Shown here: positions 52,037 to 61,254 of the stretch, one piece after another
Numbering within the stretch: position 1 is the stretch's first letter
How the letters are laid out: each line of letters starts with the position of its first letter
Assembly: GCA_937928635.1 (NCBI GenBank)
Contig: CALFWM010000008.1
Span: 160,001-224,000, forward strand
Reading direction: 5' to 3'
Length of the DNA stretch: 64,000 bases
Origin: an uncultured Sulfitobacter sp.
GTDB taxonomy: Bacteria > Pseudomonadota > Alphaproteobacteria > Rhodobacterales > Rhodobacteraceae
Notes under the pieces: generated by a model
Databases searched by the model: none
Told to the model about the DNA's origin: nothing
The model's input: only the letters and a program-made list of their open reading frames with translations
Position numbers and translations under genes: made by a program

Positions 52037-53323
52037 TCATCGCAAGGCGCGGCCCTTTACGATGGCCTTTTTGCCAAACTTGCTGCGGATGTCGTCCGTG
52101 GCCCGTTCCGCTTTTGACCGGCGCGCGGCGTTTGGGTCAAGCAGGTCACCGGCGCGGTCCGCACCGTCCGGCGCGCTGAGATCAGAAATACCGCAGCCGA
52201 TCAGACGGTAGGGCCCCGGATCATTCAATTGGTCAAACAGCGCGCGCGCCGTGCGATAGATGCGGTCCGCCAGCTGTGTCGGATCATGCAAGGAGGTGCG
52301 CCGCGTCAGGGTTTTGAAATCGCTGCGTTTGAGTTTTAGCGTCACGATGCGGCCCGCTTGCCCTTTGGCCTTGGCGCGGTCCGCCACCTGTTCGGACAGA
52401 CGCCAGATGTGGCCATCCAGGATGTCAGGGTCAGACGTGTCGGTGTTGAACGTGGTTTCTTTGGAGATGGATTTGACCGGTTCATGGGCGGAGACGCGGC
52501 GGCGGTCCTGGCCCCGGGCCAGATGCCACAGCCGCTCACCCGTGCCGCCAAAGCGGGCGATCAAATCGACCTGTTCCCAGCGCAGCAGGTCAGAAAAGGT
52601 GCGGATGCCCGCCTTGTCTAGTGCCGCTTTGGTCACCGCGCCCACGCCCCAGATCAGGCTGACCGGCTTGTCGTTGAGAAATGTCATGGTTTCGGCCTCA
52701 CCGATCACCGAAAACCCATGCGGTTTGTCCAGATCAGAGGCGACCTTGGCCAAAAATTTATTGTGGCTCAGGCCGATGGAGCCGGTCAGGCCCAGCTCAT
52801 CCTTCATCCGTTTCACAAGCCCCGCCAGCATCACCGCAGGGGGCGCGCCATGCAGACGGGTGGTGCCTGTCATATCAAGGAACGCTTCGTCCAGCGACAG
52901 AGGTTCGATGGCGGGCGTGAGGTCCTCCATCATCGCGCGAATGGCGCGGGAGGCGTCAACATAGGCGTCCATACGCGGGGGCACCACGACAGCCTCGGGG
53001 CAAAGTTTGAGCGCCTGAAACATCGGCATGGCAGAGCGCACACCGCGAATGCGCGCCACATAACAGGCGGTCGAGACAACGCCACGCCGCCCACCGCCAA
53101 TGATCAGCGGTTTGCCCTCCAGGCTGGGGTCGTCGCGTTTTTCCACGGAGGCATAAAAGGCATCACAATCCATATGGGCTATAGACAGGCTGGAGAGTTC
53201 GGGATGGGATAACACACGTGGGCTGCCGCAGGCCGGACAGCGGCGCGCGGGGGCGATTTCACGTAGGCAATCACGGCAGAGGGCAGGCATAGAGCGGCGC
53301 AATCTGAGGGTGGGTCGCGTCAT
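52037..53323 (-). CDS. dinB: DNA polymerase IV (Y-family)
   Basis: The translesion polymerase is about 428 residues. The palm holds the metal-binding aspartate in HMDCDAFYASVE and the SLDEAFLDMTG motif; GLSHNKFLAKVASDLDKPHG follows. An N-terminal extension with two cysteine pairs (CRDCLREIAPARRCPACGS) looks like a small zinc ribbon seen in alphaproteobacterial DinB. Start could be 53323 or 53290 (MPALCRDC); neither has a strong ribosome site. The region upstream is a long palindrome, and no LexA-type GAAC-N7-GAAC box was seen. Confidence 0.93.
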   Translation of the reverse strand: MTRPTLRLRRSMPALCRDCLREIAPARRCPACGSPRVLSHPELSSLSIAHMDCDAFYASVEKRDDPSLEGKPLIIGGGRRGVVSTACYVARIRGVRSAMPMFQALKLCPEAVVVPPRMDAYVDASRAIRAMMEDLTPAIEPLSLDEAFLDMTGTTRLHGAPPAVMLAGLVKRMKDELGLTGSIGLSHNKFLAKVASDLDKPHGFSVIGEAETMTFLNDKPVSLIWGVGAVTKAALDKAGIRTFSDLLRWEQVDLIARFGGTGERLWHLARGQDRRRVSAHEPVKSISKETTFNTDTSDPDILDGHIWRLSEQVADRAKAKGQAGRIVTLKLKRSDFKTLTRRTSLHDPTQLADRIYRTARALFDQLNDPGPYRLIGCGISDLSAPDGADRAGDLLDPNAARRSKAERATDDIRSKFGKKAIVKGRALR

Positions 53324-53328
53324 TCTAT

Positions 53329-53426
53329 AGCGTTTCGAGTTAAACATGTATCACTTATTCGCGGCCTCCCCCTTTGGTCGAACGCTAAAAGTGATAAGGC
53401 ATGTTTCAAGTTAAACTCGAAGCGCT
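53329..53426. repeat. 98-base imperfect palindrome between dinB and the NUDIX gene
   Basis: Three nested stems: 53329-53341 with 53414-53426 (12 of 13 paired), 53342-53348 with 53400-53406 (7 of 7) and 53349-53356 with 53389-53396 (8 of 8), around a 32-base loop. The left end (53325-53342) recurs in inverted orientation at 55238-55255. It fills the divergent promoter region and looks like a small non-autonomous (MITE-like) element. Confidence 0.75.
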
Positions 53427-53445
53427 TTAATCTGGCAGGGAGCGG

Positions 53446-53895
53446 ATGAACATAGAATTCACAGGGGCCAAGATGGCGCTGTTTATCGGGGACAGGCTGG
53501 CCGTGATCCTGCGGGACGATCTGCCGGATTTGCCTTATGCGGATTGTTGGGATTTTCCAGGTGGGGGGCGTGAGGGGCAAGAGGGCCCGCTGAATTGTGC
53601 CTTACGGGAGTGTCACGAAGAACTTGGGTTGGTCGTCCCCCGCAGCAGGATTGTCTGGCACTACGGTTTCGAGGAGGACGGGCAAGACAAATGGTTCTAC
53701 GTTGCAAAACTGCCTGAAACGGCCGCGCAGGATGTTGTGTTTGGGAATGAGGGGCAGCAGTGGTGTTTGATGAAAGTGCAGGAATACCTGACGCATCCAA
53801 AGGCGATTCCATTTTTGCAAGCGCGCTTGCAAGCCTATCTGGATCGAGAGGTTTTTAACGAAAGGCCCCCCGCTGTCTCAAGCGGGGGGAGGTGA
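53446..53895 (+). CDS. NUDIX hydrolase
   Basis: A 149-residue NUDIX-fold protein. The NUDIX box G-x5-E-x7-RE-x2-EE-x-G is met by GGREGQEGPLNCALRECHEELGL, so the catalytic glutamates are intact. WDFPGGG precedes it. The substrate (a nucleoside diphosphate derivative) is not known. The sequence before the ATG has GGGAGCGG. A nine-base hairpin (53866-53874 with 53881-53889) lies in the last codons. Confidence 0.92.
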   Translation: MNIEFTGAKMALFIGDRLAVILRDDLPDLPYADCWDFPGGGREGQEGPLNCALRECHEELGLVVPRSRIVWHYGFEEDGQDKWFYVAKLPETAAQDVVFGNEGQQWCLMKVQEYLTHPKAIPFLQARLQAYLDREVFNERPPAVSSGGR

Positions 53896-54111
53896 CGAAC
53901 ATCAGGAAGATCCAGTTCGTCGGGGAGTATCACCTAACGTCAACTTAGCATGGGAAAACGATTCCAGATAGTCGGGAATTTCTGACCCAGTGGTCAAATT
54001 TACCAATGTGGTGAATTTGATACAGTCACAGGTTGTATTTTGACGGTCAAATTGGTGTTGGACGCCAATATGCATGCTAGATGTGGTGTGTCCTCTGAAA
54101 CCTTGGTCGGC

Positions 54112-54834
54112 TTACGCCGGAGTGTTGAGAGTGACGGTTTGCGGGTTGTTCATCTCTGAAAGGATCGCCTGTGCCGCCGTTTTGGGATCAGCATTGGCCC
54201 AGATCGGGCGGCCCACCACGACATGATCGGCACCCTGTGCAACCGCTTGTGCCGGGGTCATGATGCGTTTTTGATCACCTGCGTCAGCACCTGCGGGGCG
54301 CACGCCCGGCGTGACAATCAGCTTGCCAGCGGCCTCGGGCAATGCGCGAATACGGGCGGCCTCGTGCGGGGATGAAATCACGCCATCTGCGCCCGCATCA
54401 AACGCGCGACCGGCACGGGTCGCTACAAGATCCGGAATATCGCCAGCCTCAATCAGGGCATTGTCCAGATCATCACGGTCAAGCGAGGTCAGGATGGTGA
54501 CGGCCAAAATCTTGAGATCAGACCCGGCAGCACCTTGTTTGGCGGCCTCAACCACATAGGGATCACCGTGCACCGTCAGAAAATCCAAATCAAACTGTGC
54601 CAGGCCCCGCACCGCAGCTTCCACGGTTGCGCCAATATCAAACAGCTTCATATCGAGGAAAATCTGTTTGCCAAACTCCGCTTTCAGTTCATTTGCCAGC
54701 GCCAGGCCGCCGCCGGTCAGCATGCCCAGACCAATTTTGTAAAAACTGATCGTATCGCCCAGTGTTTTTGCCAGCTCCAGGCCAGCGAGGGCATTTGGAA
54801 CATCCAGAGCGAGGATCAAACGATTGTCAGACAT
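54112..54834 (-). CDS. pyrF: Orotidine 5'-phosphate decarboxylase
   Basis: The 240-residue enzyme makes UMP in the last step of pyrimidine synthesis. The catalytic tetrad region is DMKLFDIGATVE (D61, K63, D66); LILALDV at the N-terminus, VTPGVRPAGADAGDQKRIMTPAQA and GADHVVVGRPI near the end complete the signature. ATG 54834 has AAAAGGAACC upstream; the longer frame to 55065 is not protein-like. Confidence 0.96.
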   Translation of the reverse strand: MSDNRLILALDVPNALAGLELAKTLGDTISFYKIGLGMLTGGGLALANELKAEFGKQIFLDMKLFDIGATVEAAVRGLAQFDLDFLTVHGDPYVVEAAKQGAAGSDLKILAVTILTSLDRDDLDNALIEAGDIPDLVATRAGRAFDAGADGVISSPHEAARIRALPEAAGKLIVTPGVRPAGADAGDQKRIMTPAQAVAQGADHVVVGRPIWANADPKTAAQAILSEMNNPQTVTLNTPA

Positions 54835-54950
54835 TTGGCGGTTCCTTTTGGGATGGTGACGCTGGTGCCGACCTACGCGCCGCGCGCGACCATGTCTAGA
54901 AGGATAGCGGTTTAGGCAAAGCCCAACGTGCCGTGAGGTGATGTCTGGGG

Positions 54951-54987
54951 AATAAAAAGACCCGGTTGCGGGGAGACAAACCGGGCC
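54951..54987 (-). terminator. Minus-strand intrinsic terminator
   Basis: On the minus strand CCCGGTT and AACCGGG form a stem followed by TCTTTTTATT. It lies 116 bases upstream of the pyrF start, so it must end a separate minus-strand transcript that comes from 55000-55290. Confidence 0.75.
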
Positions 54988-55074
54988 GAGGGGCTGGGGC
55001 GTATCTATGCCCGAATTGTTTTTGCAACCGCCACGGCCGCTGGGTAGGGGGCGTGACTGGCGCAAACAGCGATG

Positions 55075-55182
55075 TCAGGACCTTCGGGTCGGAGGCCGAT
55101 CAAGACCGGCAGGTGGGATGGAGTCGAACCGTGTTTTGATGTCCTTGGTTGATGGCGGACCTTTTATGTCTGCCTTGGGCAT
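55075..55182 (-). CDS. Possible 35-residue small protein
   Basis: Between two minus-strand terminators lies a short ORF: ATG 55182 to TGA 55075, product beginning MPKADIKGPPSTKDIKTRF and ending PPTRRS. It is hydrophilic and basic with several Pro. No clear ribosome site precedes it. The flanking terminators show that this interval is transcribed on its own, but it may be a non-coding RNA instead. Confidence 0.3.
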   Translation of the reverse strand: MPKADIKGPPSTKDIKTRFDSIPPAGLDRPPTRRS

Positions 55183-55237
55183 ATTCTGACAGGTAGCACG
55201 TTTGCGTATCAGGGGAGAAACAGACTAATTTTCCCAC

Positions 55238-55255
55238 TAACTCGAAACGCTATAG
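55238..55255 (+). repeat. Solo end of the dinB palindrome
   Basis: TAACTCGAAACGCTATAG is the exact reverse complement of 53325-53342, the left edge of the palindrome upstream of dinB. Eighteen of eighteen bases match. Confidence 0.8.
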
Positions 55256-55293
55256 CGCCACGCCAAAAACTGTTCACCAAAGGGCTTTAAACG

Positions 55294-55334
55294 AAAAAGA
55301 CCCGGATGCTGCGGGGGGAGCGCAACATCCGGGC
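55294..55334 (-). terminator. Terminator of the hypothetical gene at 55451
   Basis: CCCGGATG (55301-55308) and TGCG pair with CGCA and CATCCGGG (55326-55333). On the minus strand the stem is followed by TCTTTTTCG. Confidence 0.8.
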
Positions 55335-55450
55335 ACAGGTCTCAGAGACATGGGAGGTCTCTGTGATGCGAAGGAGGGCGCGCTGGGACAGGATGGCGCG
55401 CCGGCAGGTTCCGCATGGCGGCACAGCAGCAGTGTGCTGTGCATAATTTT

Positions 55451-55765
55451 TTAGGCGGCGTGACGGCTTGTCTTGTGGACAATGCTGTCAAGCCAACCGA
55501 GGGGGTCAAAGCCACGGCGGCCCGCACGTTGGGCTGGCACGTGAGGGCGAACCTCCGAGTAGAATGTGTCAGATTTCTTGGCGCGGCGCAGGGCTTGTTT
55601 GGACAGCCCGCGCGCAGCCTCTTCAAATGGCATGTCAATCGGGGCGTTGATGGCGCATGGATATTTGCGAGATGTGTCACCTGCATGAACAGTCACCAGC
55701 GCCTCAAAGCTCTGGTTGGCCGCGTTGTAGATGACATCTGTCAACTGAATTGGGCGCGTCTGCAT
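55451..55765 (-). CDS. Hypothetical protein, 104 aa
   Basis: No family is recognised. ATG 55765 follows GAGGA at eight bases, and a strong terminator lies downstream, so the gene is real in form. The product begins MQTRPIQLTDVIYNAANQSFEALVTVH, continues with a globular region (YPCAINAPIDMPFEEAARGLSKQALRRAKK) and ends in a basic, low-complexity tail. One Cys; no signal peptide or membrane segment. It is transcribed alone, divergent from clpB. Confidence 0.75.
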   Translation of the reverse strand: MQTRPIQLTDVIYNAANQSFEALVTVHAGDTSRKYPCAINAPIDMPFEEAARGLSKQALRRAKKSDTFYSEVRPHVPAQRAGRRGFDPLGWLDSIVHKTSRHAA

Positions 55766-56151
55766 CGTCTTGATCCTCATCTTTTGTGCGGCAGCATGGA
55801 TGCTGCTCGTTCGTAGCGAAACAGGTTGTAGGCGTTCAGAGCGCCCGGTCTGTCTGTCTCATGTCCTCAAGGTAATAACCGTTTTAAAACAATCAAGTAA
55901 CGCAGGGTAACTAAAATATTACCGTTGGAAACATTGTTCAAAATTAAGAAAAAATTAACAAAAACAGACGCTTAAAGTTGTGAAATTCGCCCGCGATTTT
56001 GTGATCTTCCCACAAAAACTCACATAACCGGCGACGTCGCGTGCCCTCTTGAAACAAGAAATAGAGTACCCAAATCCATCGGGAGGCCCAAACCAAGCGT
56101 GCTGCAGAGCAGGCGCGATATCTTAGGGCGCTTAACAAAAAGGAGAACACC
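55766..56151. other. AT-rich region upstream of clpB
   Basis: This divergent gap has an AT-rich stretch (about 55870-55980, many A and T runs) that is unlike the rest of the window. It should carry the promoters for the minus-strand hypothetical gene and for clpB. No RNA gene or further ORF was recognised. Confidence 0.6.
56048..56075 (+). promoter_or_regulatory. Sigma-32 (RpoH)-type heat-shock promoter of clpB
   Basis: CTTGAAA (56048-56054) and CCCAAAT (56069-56075) with a 14-base spacer match the heat-shock consensus CTTGAAA-N(11-15)-CCCATNT except for one base. The -10 ends 76 bases before the clpB start. Confidence 0.75.
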
Positions 56152-58767
56152 ATGGACTTGAGCAAGTTCACGGAGCGGTCGCGCGGATTCATTCAGGCCG
56201 CACAGACCATCGCAACACGGGACAGCCACCAGCGGCTGGCACCCGAACACATTCTAAAGGCATTGTTGGATGATGAGCAGGGGCTTGCGCGCAATTTGAT
56301 TGCGGCCTCCGGTGGCGACGCCGCGCGCGTCGTTCAGGCGCTTGATCTGGCGCTGGGTAAGATGCCCAAAGTGAGTGGTGATGCGGCACAGGTTTATCTG
56401 GATGGGGCCACCACCAAGGTGCTGGCCGAGGCGGAAGCGATTGCCAAGAAGGCCGGTGATAGCTTTGTGCCTGTGGAGCGCATCCTGATGGCGCTGTGTA
56501 TGGTCAAATCCGGGGCCAAGACGGCGCTGGAGGCTGGTAAGGTGACCGCGCAGGGCTTGAACGCAGCGATCAACGATGTGCGCAAGGGGCGCACGGCGGA
56601 TACGGCGAGTGCCGAGGATGGCTATGAGGCGCTCAAGAAATATTCCCAAGACCTGACCGCGCGGGCCGAAGAGGGCAAGATTGACCCGATCATTGGCCGG
56701 GATGAGGAAATTCGCCGGGCCATGCAAGTGTTGAGCCGTCGGACCAAGAACAATCCGGTGCTGATCGGTGAACCCGGCGTGGGTAAGACCGCGATTGCCG
56801 AAGGGTTGGCCTTGCGGATTGTTGATGGTGACGTGCCCGAGAGCTTGCGCAACAAACGTTTGTTGGCGCTCGATATGGGTGCCCTGATTGCCGGGGCGAA
56901 GTATCGTGGTGAATTTGAAGAGCGCCTGAAGGCGGTTCTTACCGAGGTCACGGAGGCCGCCGGTGAAGTTGTGCTGTTCATTGATGAGATGCACACGTTG
57001 GTTGGGGCCGGGAAAGCAGACGGGGCGATGGATGCCTCGAACCTGTTGAAGCCAGCCTTGGCGCGGGGAGAGTTGCACTGTGTGGGTGCCACAACGCTCG
57101 ATGAATATCGCAAGTATGTAGAAAAGGACGCCGCACTGGCGCGGCGGTTCCAGCCGGTGATGGTGTTGGAGCCGACGGTTGAAGATACCGTGTCGATCCT
57201 GCGGGGGATTAAAGAGAAGTACGAATTGCACCACGGGGTGCGGATTTCGGACTCTTCTTTGGTGGCGGCGGCAACGCTGTCGCACCGTTATATCACGGAT
57301 CGGTTTTTGCCTGATAAGGCGATTGATCTGATGGATGAGGCCGCCAGCCGTTTGCGGATGGAGGTGGACTCCAAGCCCGAAGAGTTGGACGCGCTTGACC
57401 GCTCGATCCTGCAATTGCAGATCGAGGAAGAGGCGTTGAAACTGGAGGATGATCAGGCCTCCAAGGACCGTCTGGAAACCTTGCAAAAGGATCTCTCGGA
57501 CCTGCAGGAGCAATCCGCACAGGTGACGGCGCAATGGCAGGCCGAGCGGGACAAGCTGGCAGGTGCGCGCGACATCAAGGAAAAGCTTGATCATGCGCGG
57601 GCAGAGCTGGAGATCGCCAAGCGTGAAGGCAACCTGGCCAAAGCCGGGGAGCTGTCTTATGGCGTGATCCCGCAGCTGGAGAAAGAGCTGGGCGAGCCCG
57701 AGGGCCGGGAGGAAGGCATGATGGTTGAAGAGGCCGTGCGCCCGGATCAGATTGCCTCCGTTGTGGAGCGTTGGACAGGTATTCCGGCAGGTAAGATGCT
57801 GGAAGGTGAGCGTGACAAATTGCTGCGCATGGAGGATCAGTTGCACACCCGTGTGATTGGGCAATCCTCTGCTGTGACAGCCGTGGCGAACGCTGTGCGT
57901 CGCGCGCGTGCCGGGCTGAATGATGAGAACCGTCCGCTTGGGTCGTTCCTGTTCCTTGGGCCAACCGGCGTGGGGAAGACCGAGCTGACCAAGGCGGTTG
58001 CCGAGTTTCTGTTTGATGATGACAGCGCGATGGTGCGCATTGATATGTCCGAGTTCATGGAGAAACATGCGGTGGCACGTCTGATCGGTGCCCCTCCGGG
58101 CTATGTGGGCTATGACGAGGGCGGGGTGCTGACCGAAGCGGTGCGCCGGCGCCCCTATCAGGTGGTGCTGTTTGACGAGGTCGAAAAGGCGCACCCGGAT
58201 GTGTTCAACGTGCTGTTGCAGGTGCTTGACGATGGTGTGCTGACCGATGGTCAGGGGCGCACGGTGGATTTTAAGCAGACGCTGATTATCCTGACGTCGA
58301 ACCTTGGGGCGCAATCCTTAAGCCAACTGCCGGAAGGCGGCGACATGGGCAAAGCCAAGCAGGATGTGATGGACGCGGTGCGTTCGCACTTCCGGCCTGA
58401 GTTCCTGAACCGGTTGGATGAAACCATCATCTTTGATCGCCTCGCGCGGGACGACATGACGGGTATTGTCGAGATTCAACTGTCACGGCTGTTGAAACGT
58501 CTGGCCGGACGCAAGATTGCGCTGGAACTGGACGCAGGGGCGAAAAAGTGGCTGGCGGATGAAGGGTATGACCCGGTGTTTGGTGCCCGACCGCTCAAGC
58601 GGGTCATACAGCGGGCGTTGCAGAACCCCTTGGCAGAGATGCTGTTGGCCGGTGACGTGCAGGACGGCGATACGCTGAGCATAAGCGCGGGGACTGAAGG
58701 GTTGATCATCGGGGACCGGGTGGGGGCCACGAACAAGCCCAAACCGGACGATGCCACGGTGCATTAG
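56152..58767 (+). CDS. clpB: ATP-dependent disaggregase ClpB
   Basis: The 871-residue Hsp100 chaperone rescues aggregated proteins together with DnaK. Order: N-terminal Clp repeat (1-150), first AAA domain with Walker A GEPGVGKT (from residue 206) and [14 protein letters not shown], coiled-coil middle domain (about 400-530, with [20 protein letters not shown]), second AAA domain with GPTGVGKT (from residue 603) and the C-terminal D2-small domain. The middle domain separates ClpB from ClpA and ClpC. AAAAAGGAGAACACC lies before the ATG and a heat-shock promoter upstream. Confidence 0.97.
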   Translation: MDLSKFTERSRGFIQAAQTIATRDSHQRLAPEHILKALLDDEQGLARNLIAASGGDAARVVQALDLALGKMPKVSGDAAQVYLDGATTKVLAEAEAIAKKAGDSFVPVERILMALCMVKSGAKTALEAGKVTAQGLNAAINDVRKGRTADTASAEDGYEALKKYSQDLTARAEEGKIDPIIGRDEEIRRAMQVLSRRTKNNPVLIGEPGVGKTAIAEGLALRIVDGDVPESLRNKRLLALDMGALIAGAKYRGEFEERLKAVLTEVTEAAGEVVLFIDEMHTLVGAGKADGAMDASNLLKPALARGELHCVGATTLDEYRKYVEKDAALARRFQPVMVLEPTVEDTVSILRGIKEKYELHHGVRISDSSLVAAATLSHRYITDRFLPDKAIDLMDEAASRLRMEVDSKPEELDALDRSILQLQIEEEALKLEDDQASKDRLETLQKDLSDLQEQSAQVTAQWQAERDKLAGARDIKEKLDHARAELEIAKREGNLAKAGELSYGVIPQLEKELGEPEGREEGMMVEEAVRPDQIASVVERWTGIPAGKMLEGERDKLLRMEDQLHTRVIGQSSAVTAVANAVRRARAGLNDENRPLGSFLFLGPTGVGKTELTKAVAEFLFDDDSAMVRIDMSEFMEKHAVARLIGAPPGYVGYDEGGVLTEAVRRRPYQVVLFDEVEKAHPDVFNVLLQVLDDGVLTDGQGRTVDFKQTLIILTSNLGAQSLSQLPEGGDMGKAKQDVMDAVRSHFRPEFLNRLDETIIFDRLARDDMTGIVEIQLSRLLKRLAGRKIALELDAGAKKWLADEGYDPVFGARPLKRVIQRALQNPLAEMLLAGDVQDGDTLSISAGTEGLIIGDRVGATNKPKPDDATVH

Positions 58768-58791
58768 CGCACATTATATATACAGGTGAAG

Positions 58792-58817
58792 AAGGGCCGG
58801 GTTTTCCCGGCCTTTCT
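58792..58817 (+). terminator. clpB terminator
   Basis: GGCCGGG (58795-58801) and CCCGGCC (58806-58812) form a seven-base stem with a TTTT loop, flanked by AA and TTTCT. It starts about 25 bases after the clpB stop. Confidence 0.8.
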
Positions 58818-58862
58818 CGCGCCTCATTGAGGGGTATAACAGGCGGTATCCGGGGGGCAGCT

Positions 58863-59369
58863 ATGGACATCAGAACAAAGCGATTGGTGCTGCGCCGGGC
58901 AAAGCCGTCAGACGCGCCCGATTTATGGGATGTCTTTTGCCGCCCAGAGGCCATGCAATACTGGAGCGAATTGCCCCACGCCACGCCGGAACGCACACAA
59001 GAGATGGTGGATGGCCTGATCGCGCTGGAGGCAGATGCGCCCTATTTTGTCATTGAATATCAAGGCAGGGCGATTGGCACGGCCGGATATTGGCAAAGCA
59101 ATGAGATCGGGTTCATCCTGCACCCGCGGGTCTGGGGACAGGGGATTGGATCGGAAATGCTGGATGCCTTGCTGCCGCTGGGGTTCGGGCACTGTGGGTT
59201 TGATACCATTGTTGCAGATGTTGATCCGCGCAACGCGGCCTCTATCGGATTGCTGACAAGCAAAGGCTTTGTCGAAATGGGGCGCGCAACGCGCACACTA
59301 CAGATAGGGGATACCTGGGTGGACAGTGTTTATTTCAATCTCGCCCGCGCCAATTGGGAGACCCCGTGA
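58863..59369 (+). CDS. RimJ/RimL-type GNAT N-acetyltransferase
   Basis: A 168-residue acetyltransferase: IRTKRLVLRRAKPSDAPDLWDVF at the N-terminus, IGFILHPRVWGQGIGSEMLDALL for acetyl-CoA binding and DVDPRNAASIGLLTSKGFVEMGR near the end, typical of the RimJ/RimL group. ATG 58863 has GGGGGGCAG upstream and gives the family N-terminus; the ORF before it is not conserved in form. It overlaps the following phosphatase. Confidence 0.9.
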   Translation: MDIRTKRLVLRRAKPSDAPDLWDVFCRPEAMQYWSELPHATPERTQEMVDGLIALEADAPYFVIEYQGRAIGTAGYWQSNEIGFILHPRVWGQGIGSEMLDALLPLGFGHCGFDTIVADVDPRNAASIGLLTSKGFVEMGRATRTLQIGDTWVDSVYFNLARANWETP

Positions 59370-60013
59370 TGCGCCCCGACTACGTGCTTTTTGACTGTGA
59401 TGGCGTGCTGGTGAACAGTGAACCGATCACCAACAAGATCATCCGCGATAACCTTGCCGCACATGGCCTTGACCTGCGCCTGGACCAGATTTTCGACATG
59501 TTTGTCGGGGGAACGATGCAGGGGGTTATGACCCGTGGGCGTGAAATGGGTGCCGCGCTGCCGGATGACTGGCTTGACACTATATATGCACAGATTTTTT
59601 TGGCGTTGGGGAAGGACTGTCAGGTGATCCCCGGCGTGCCTGGTCTGCTGGATCAACTGGACCGTGCAGGGATTGGATATGCCGTTGGATCAAACGGGCC
59701 AATGGCCAAGATGGACGTCACCCTGCGAACCTGCGGATTGGCGGACCGCCTGAAGGGCCGTGTGTTTTCAGCACAGGATTGTGCCACGTCCAAACCGGCA
59801 CCGGATGTCTATCTGAAGGCCGCCGAAAGCGCAGGTATGGCACCCGCGCAATGTGTGGTGATTGAAGACAGCGCATCGGGTGCGCGCGCAGGGCAGGCGG
59901 CAGGCATGCGGTGTTTTGGCTATGCGGCGGATACGAAGCCTGAGAAACTCGCGCCTTATTGTGATGTCGTTTTTGCAGAGATGCGGGATTTGCCGAGCCT
60001 TTTGGGGGTGTAA
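59369..60013 (+). CDS. HAD-superfamily phosphatase (subfamily IA)
   Basis: A 214-residue hydrolase with the nucleophile motif FDCDGVLVNSEP (DxDGV), the motif II serine/threonine in VGSNGP, a lysine in TSKPAPDVYLKAAE and the acidic motif VIEDSASGARAG. This resembles beta-phosphoglucomutase or sugar-phosphate phosphatases. ATG 59369 overlaps the GNAT stop by one base; a GTG at 59366 is also possible. The cap insertion is of the helical C1 type. Confidence 0.9.
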   Translation: MRPDYVLFDCDGVLVNSEPITNKIIRDNLAAHGLDLRLDQIFDMFVGGTMQGVMTRGREMGAALPDDWLDTIYAQIFLALGKDCQVIPGVPGLLDQLDRAGIGYAVGSNGPMAKMDVTLRTCGLADRLKGRVFSAQDCATSKPAPDVYLKAAESAGMAPAQCVVIEDSASGARAGQAAGMRCFGYAADTKPEKLAPYCDVVFAEMRDLPSLLGV

Positions 60014-60143
60014 CAGGCAATACTTGGCATTTGACAGTTCTGACATTCGTGTGTGAACGTTGAAACCTGCGGGTAAATTGCTTGGTCGTGTGCGAAACTA
60101 CCTCTACCTATCTCAAGAGCCCTTGCTGAGGAGACCTGAAGTC

Positions 60144-61052
60144 ATGGCCAACCGTTGGACCAATACCCTGAAAGAAAGTGACGTCACACCGGAGGCGGCG
60201 TTTTTGAACCGTCGCCAGATCATCGCGGGTGCCGCAGCGGGTCTGGGGCTTGGGTCCATTGGTGGCGCAGCTTTTGCAAAGACCGAAGCGCTGACCCCAA
60301 GCGACTATGAGGACATAACTCAGTACAACAATTTTTATGAGTTTGGCACGGGCAAGACCGACCCGGCCGCCAACGCCCATACGTTGGTGACGAACAACTG
60401 GACCGTCAAAATTGACGGCATGGTGGACAAGCCAGGGGAGTATGCCTTTGAGGATATCATGAAGGCGATGACCATCGAAGAGCGTATCTACCGTTTCCGC
60501 TGTGTTGAGGCCTGGTCGATGGTGATCCCGTGGAACGGGTTTGAACTGGCGGATATGCTGAACTTTGCAGGTGTGCAATCGGGGGCCAGATACGTGGCCT
60601 TTGAAACCGCGCTGCGCCCGGATGAGATGCCCGGTGTGCGGTTCCCCGTGCTGGACTGGCCCTATGTTGAGGGGCTGCGTCTGGACGAAGCGATGCATCC
60701 GCTCACCATGATGGCCACCGGTATATATGGTAAAGACATCCCCAATCAGAACGGTGCGCCGTTGCGGTTGGTTGTGCCCTGGAAATACGGCTTTAAATCC
60801 ATCAAATCCATCGTACGCGTGACCCTGACAGATCAGGAGCCCCCCACCAGTTGGAACAAGGCAAATGGTCGGGAATACGGGTTTTACAGCAATGTGAACC
60901 CTGAGGTAGATCACCCGCGTTGGTCACAGGCCAGCGAACGCCCCGTTGGTGGCGGTTTGTTTACGAAACGCGTACCGACGTTGATGATGAATGGGTATGC
61001 GGAGGAGGTTGCAGACCTCTATGCCGGGATGGATCTCACAAAGAACTATTGA
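60144..61052 (+). CDS. msrP: Protein-methionine-sulfoxide reductase, catalytic subunit MsrP
   Basis: The 302-residue molybdopterin enzyme repairs oxidised methionines of periplasmic proteins. An N-terminal Tat signal carries the twin arginine at residues 23-24 ([17 protein letters not shown]); the molybdenum-ligating cysteine is C120 in [11 protein letters not shown]. Other motifs: [14 protein letters not shown] and [15 protein letters not shown] 60144 has GAGGAGACC upstream. Its membrane partner msrQ is the second gene downstream, separated by a MerF-like gene. Confidence 0.95.
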   Translation: MANRWTNTLKESDVTPEAAFLNRRQIIAGAAAGLGLGSIGGAAFAKTEALTPSDYEDITQYNNFYEFGTGKTDPAANAHTLVTNNWTVKIDGMVDKPGEYAFEDIMKAMTIEERIYRFRCVEAWSMVIPWNGFELADMLNFAGVQSGARYVAFETALRPDEMPGVRFPVLDWPYVEGLRLDEAMHPLTMMATGIYGKDIPNQNGAPLRLVVPWKYGFKSIKSIVRVTLTDQEPPTSWNKANGREYGFYSNVNPEVDHPRWSQASERPVGGGLFTKRVPTLMMNGYAEEVADLYAGMDLTKNY

Positions 61053-61076
61053 TGACTGCTGCTGTTGAAGCCAGCG

Positions 61077-61121
61077 CCGGACTTTTTGAAAAGTCCGGTC
61101 CGGCTTTTTTGAAAAAACCGG
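61077..61121. repeat. Tandem palindromes after msrP
   Basis: CCGGACTTTT (61077-61086) pairs with AAAAGTCCGG (61089-61098); CCGG-C-TTTTTT (61100-61110) pairs with AAAAAA-CCGG (61112-61121). Both have an AT core and GC ends, like the pair at 4213-4258. They could act as a terminator behind msrP. Confidence 0.7.
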
Positions 61122-61254
61122 GGTGGCGCGCAACCTGTGCGGAAAGCCTTCGCGTCTTTGAAAGACAACACAGCAGGACACACCTTTTGTGTTTCATGAC
61201 TCCATCGCATCTGGTGCTCTGTTTCTGCGGGGTCACAACGCAGGGCCGAAACAA

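Noticed and set aside
51871..52179. ORF in the gap before dinB
   Set aside because: It runs into the dinB gene on the opposite strand, has an arginine- and glycine-rich random look and no ribosome-binding site.
55075..55200. tRNA- or tmRNA-like T-arm on the minus strand (GGTTCGACTCC)
   Set aside because: No matching acceptor, D or anticodon stems, and no tag-coding sequence of a permuted tmRNA could be found around it.
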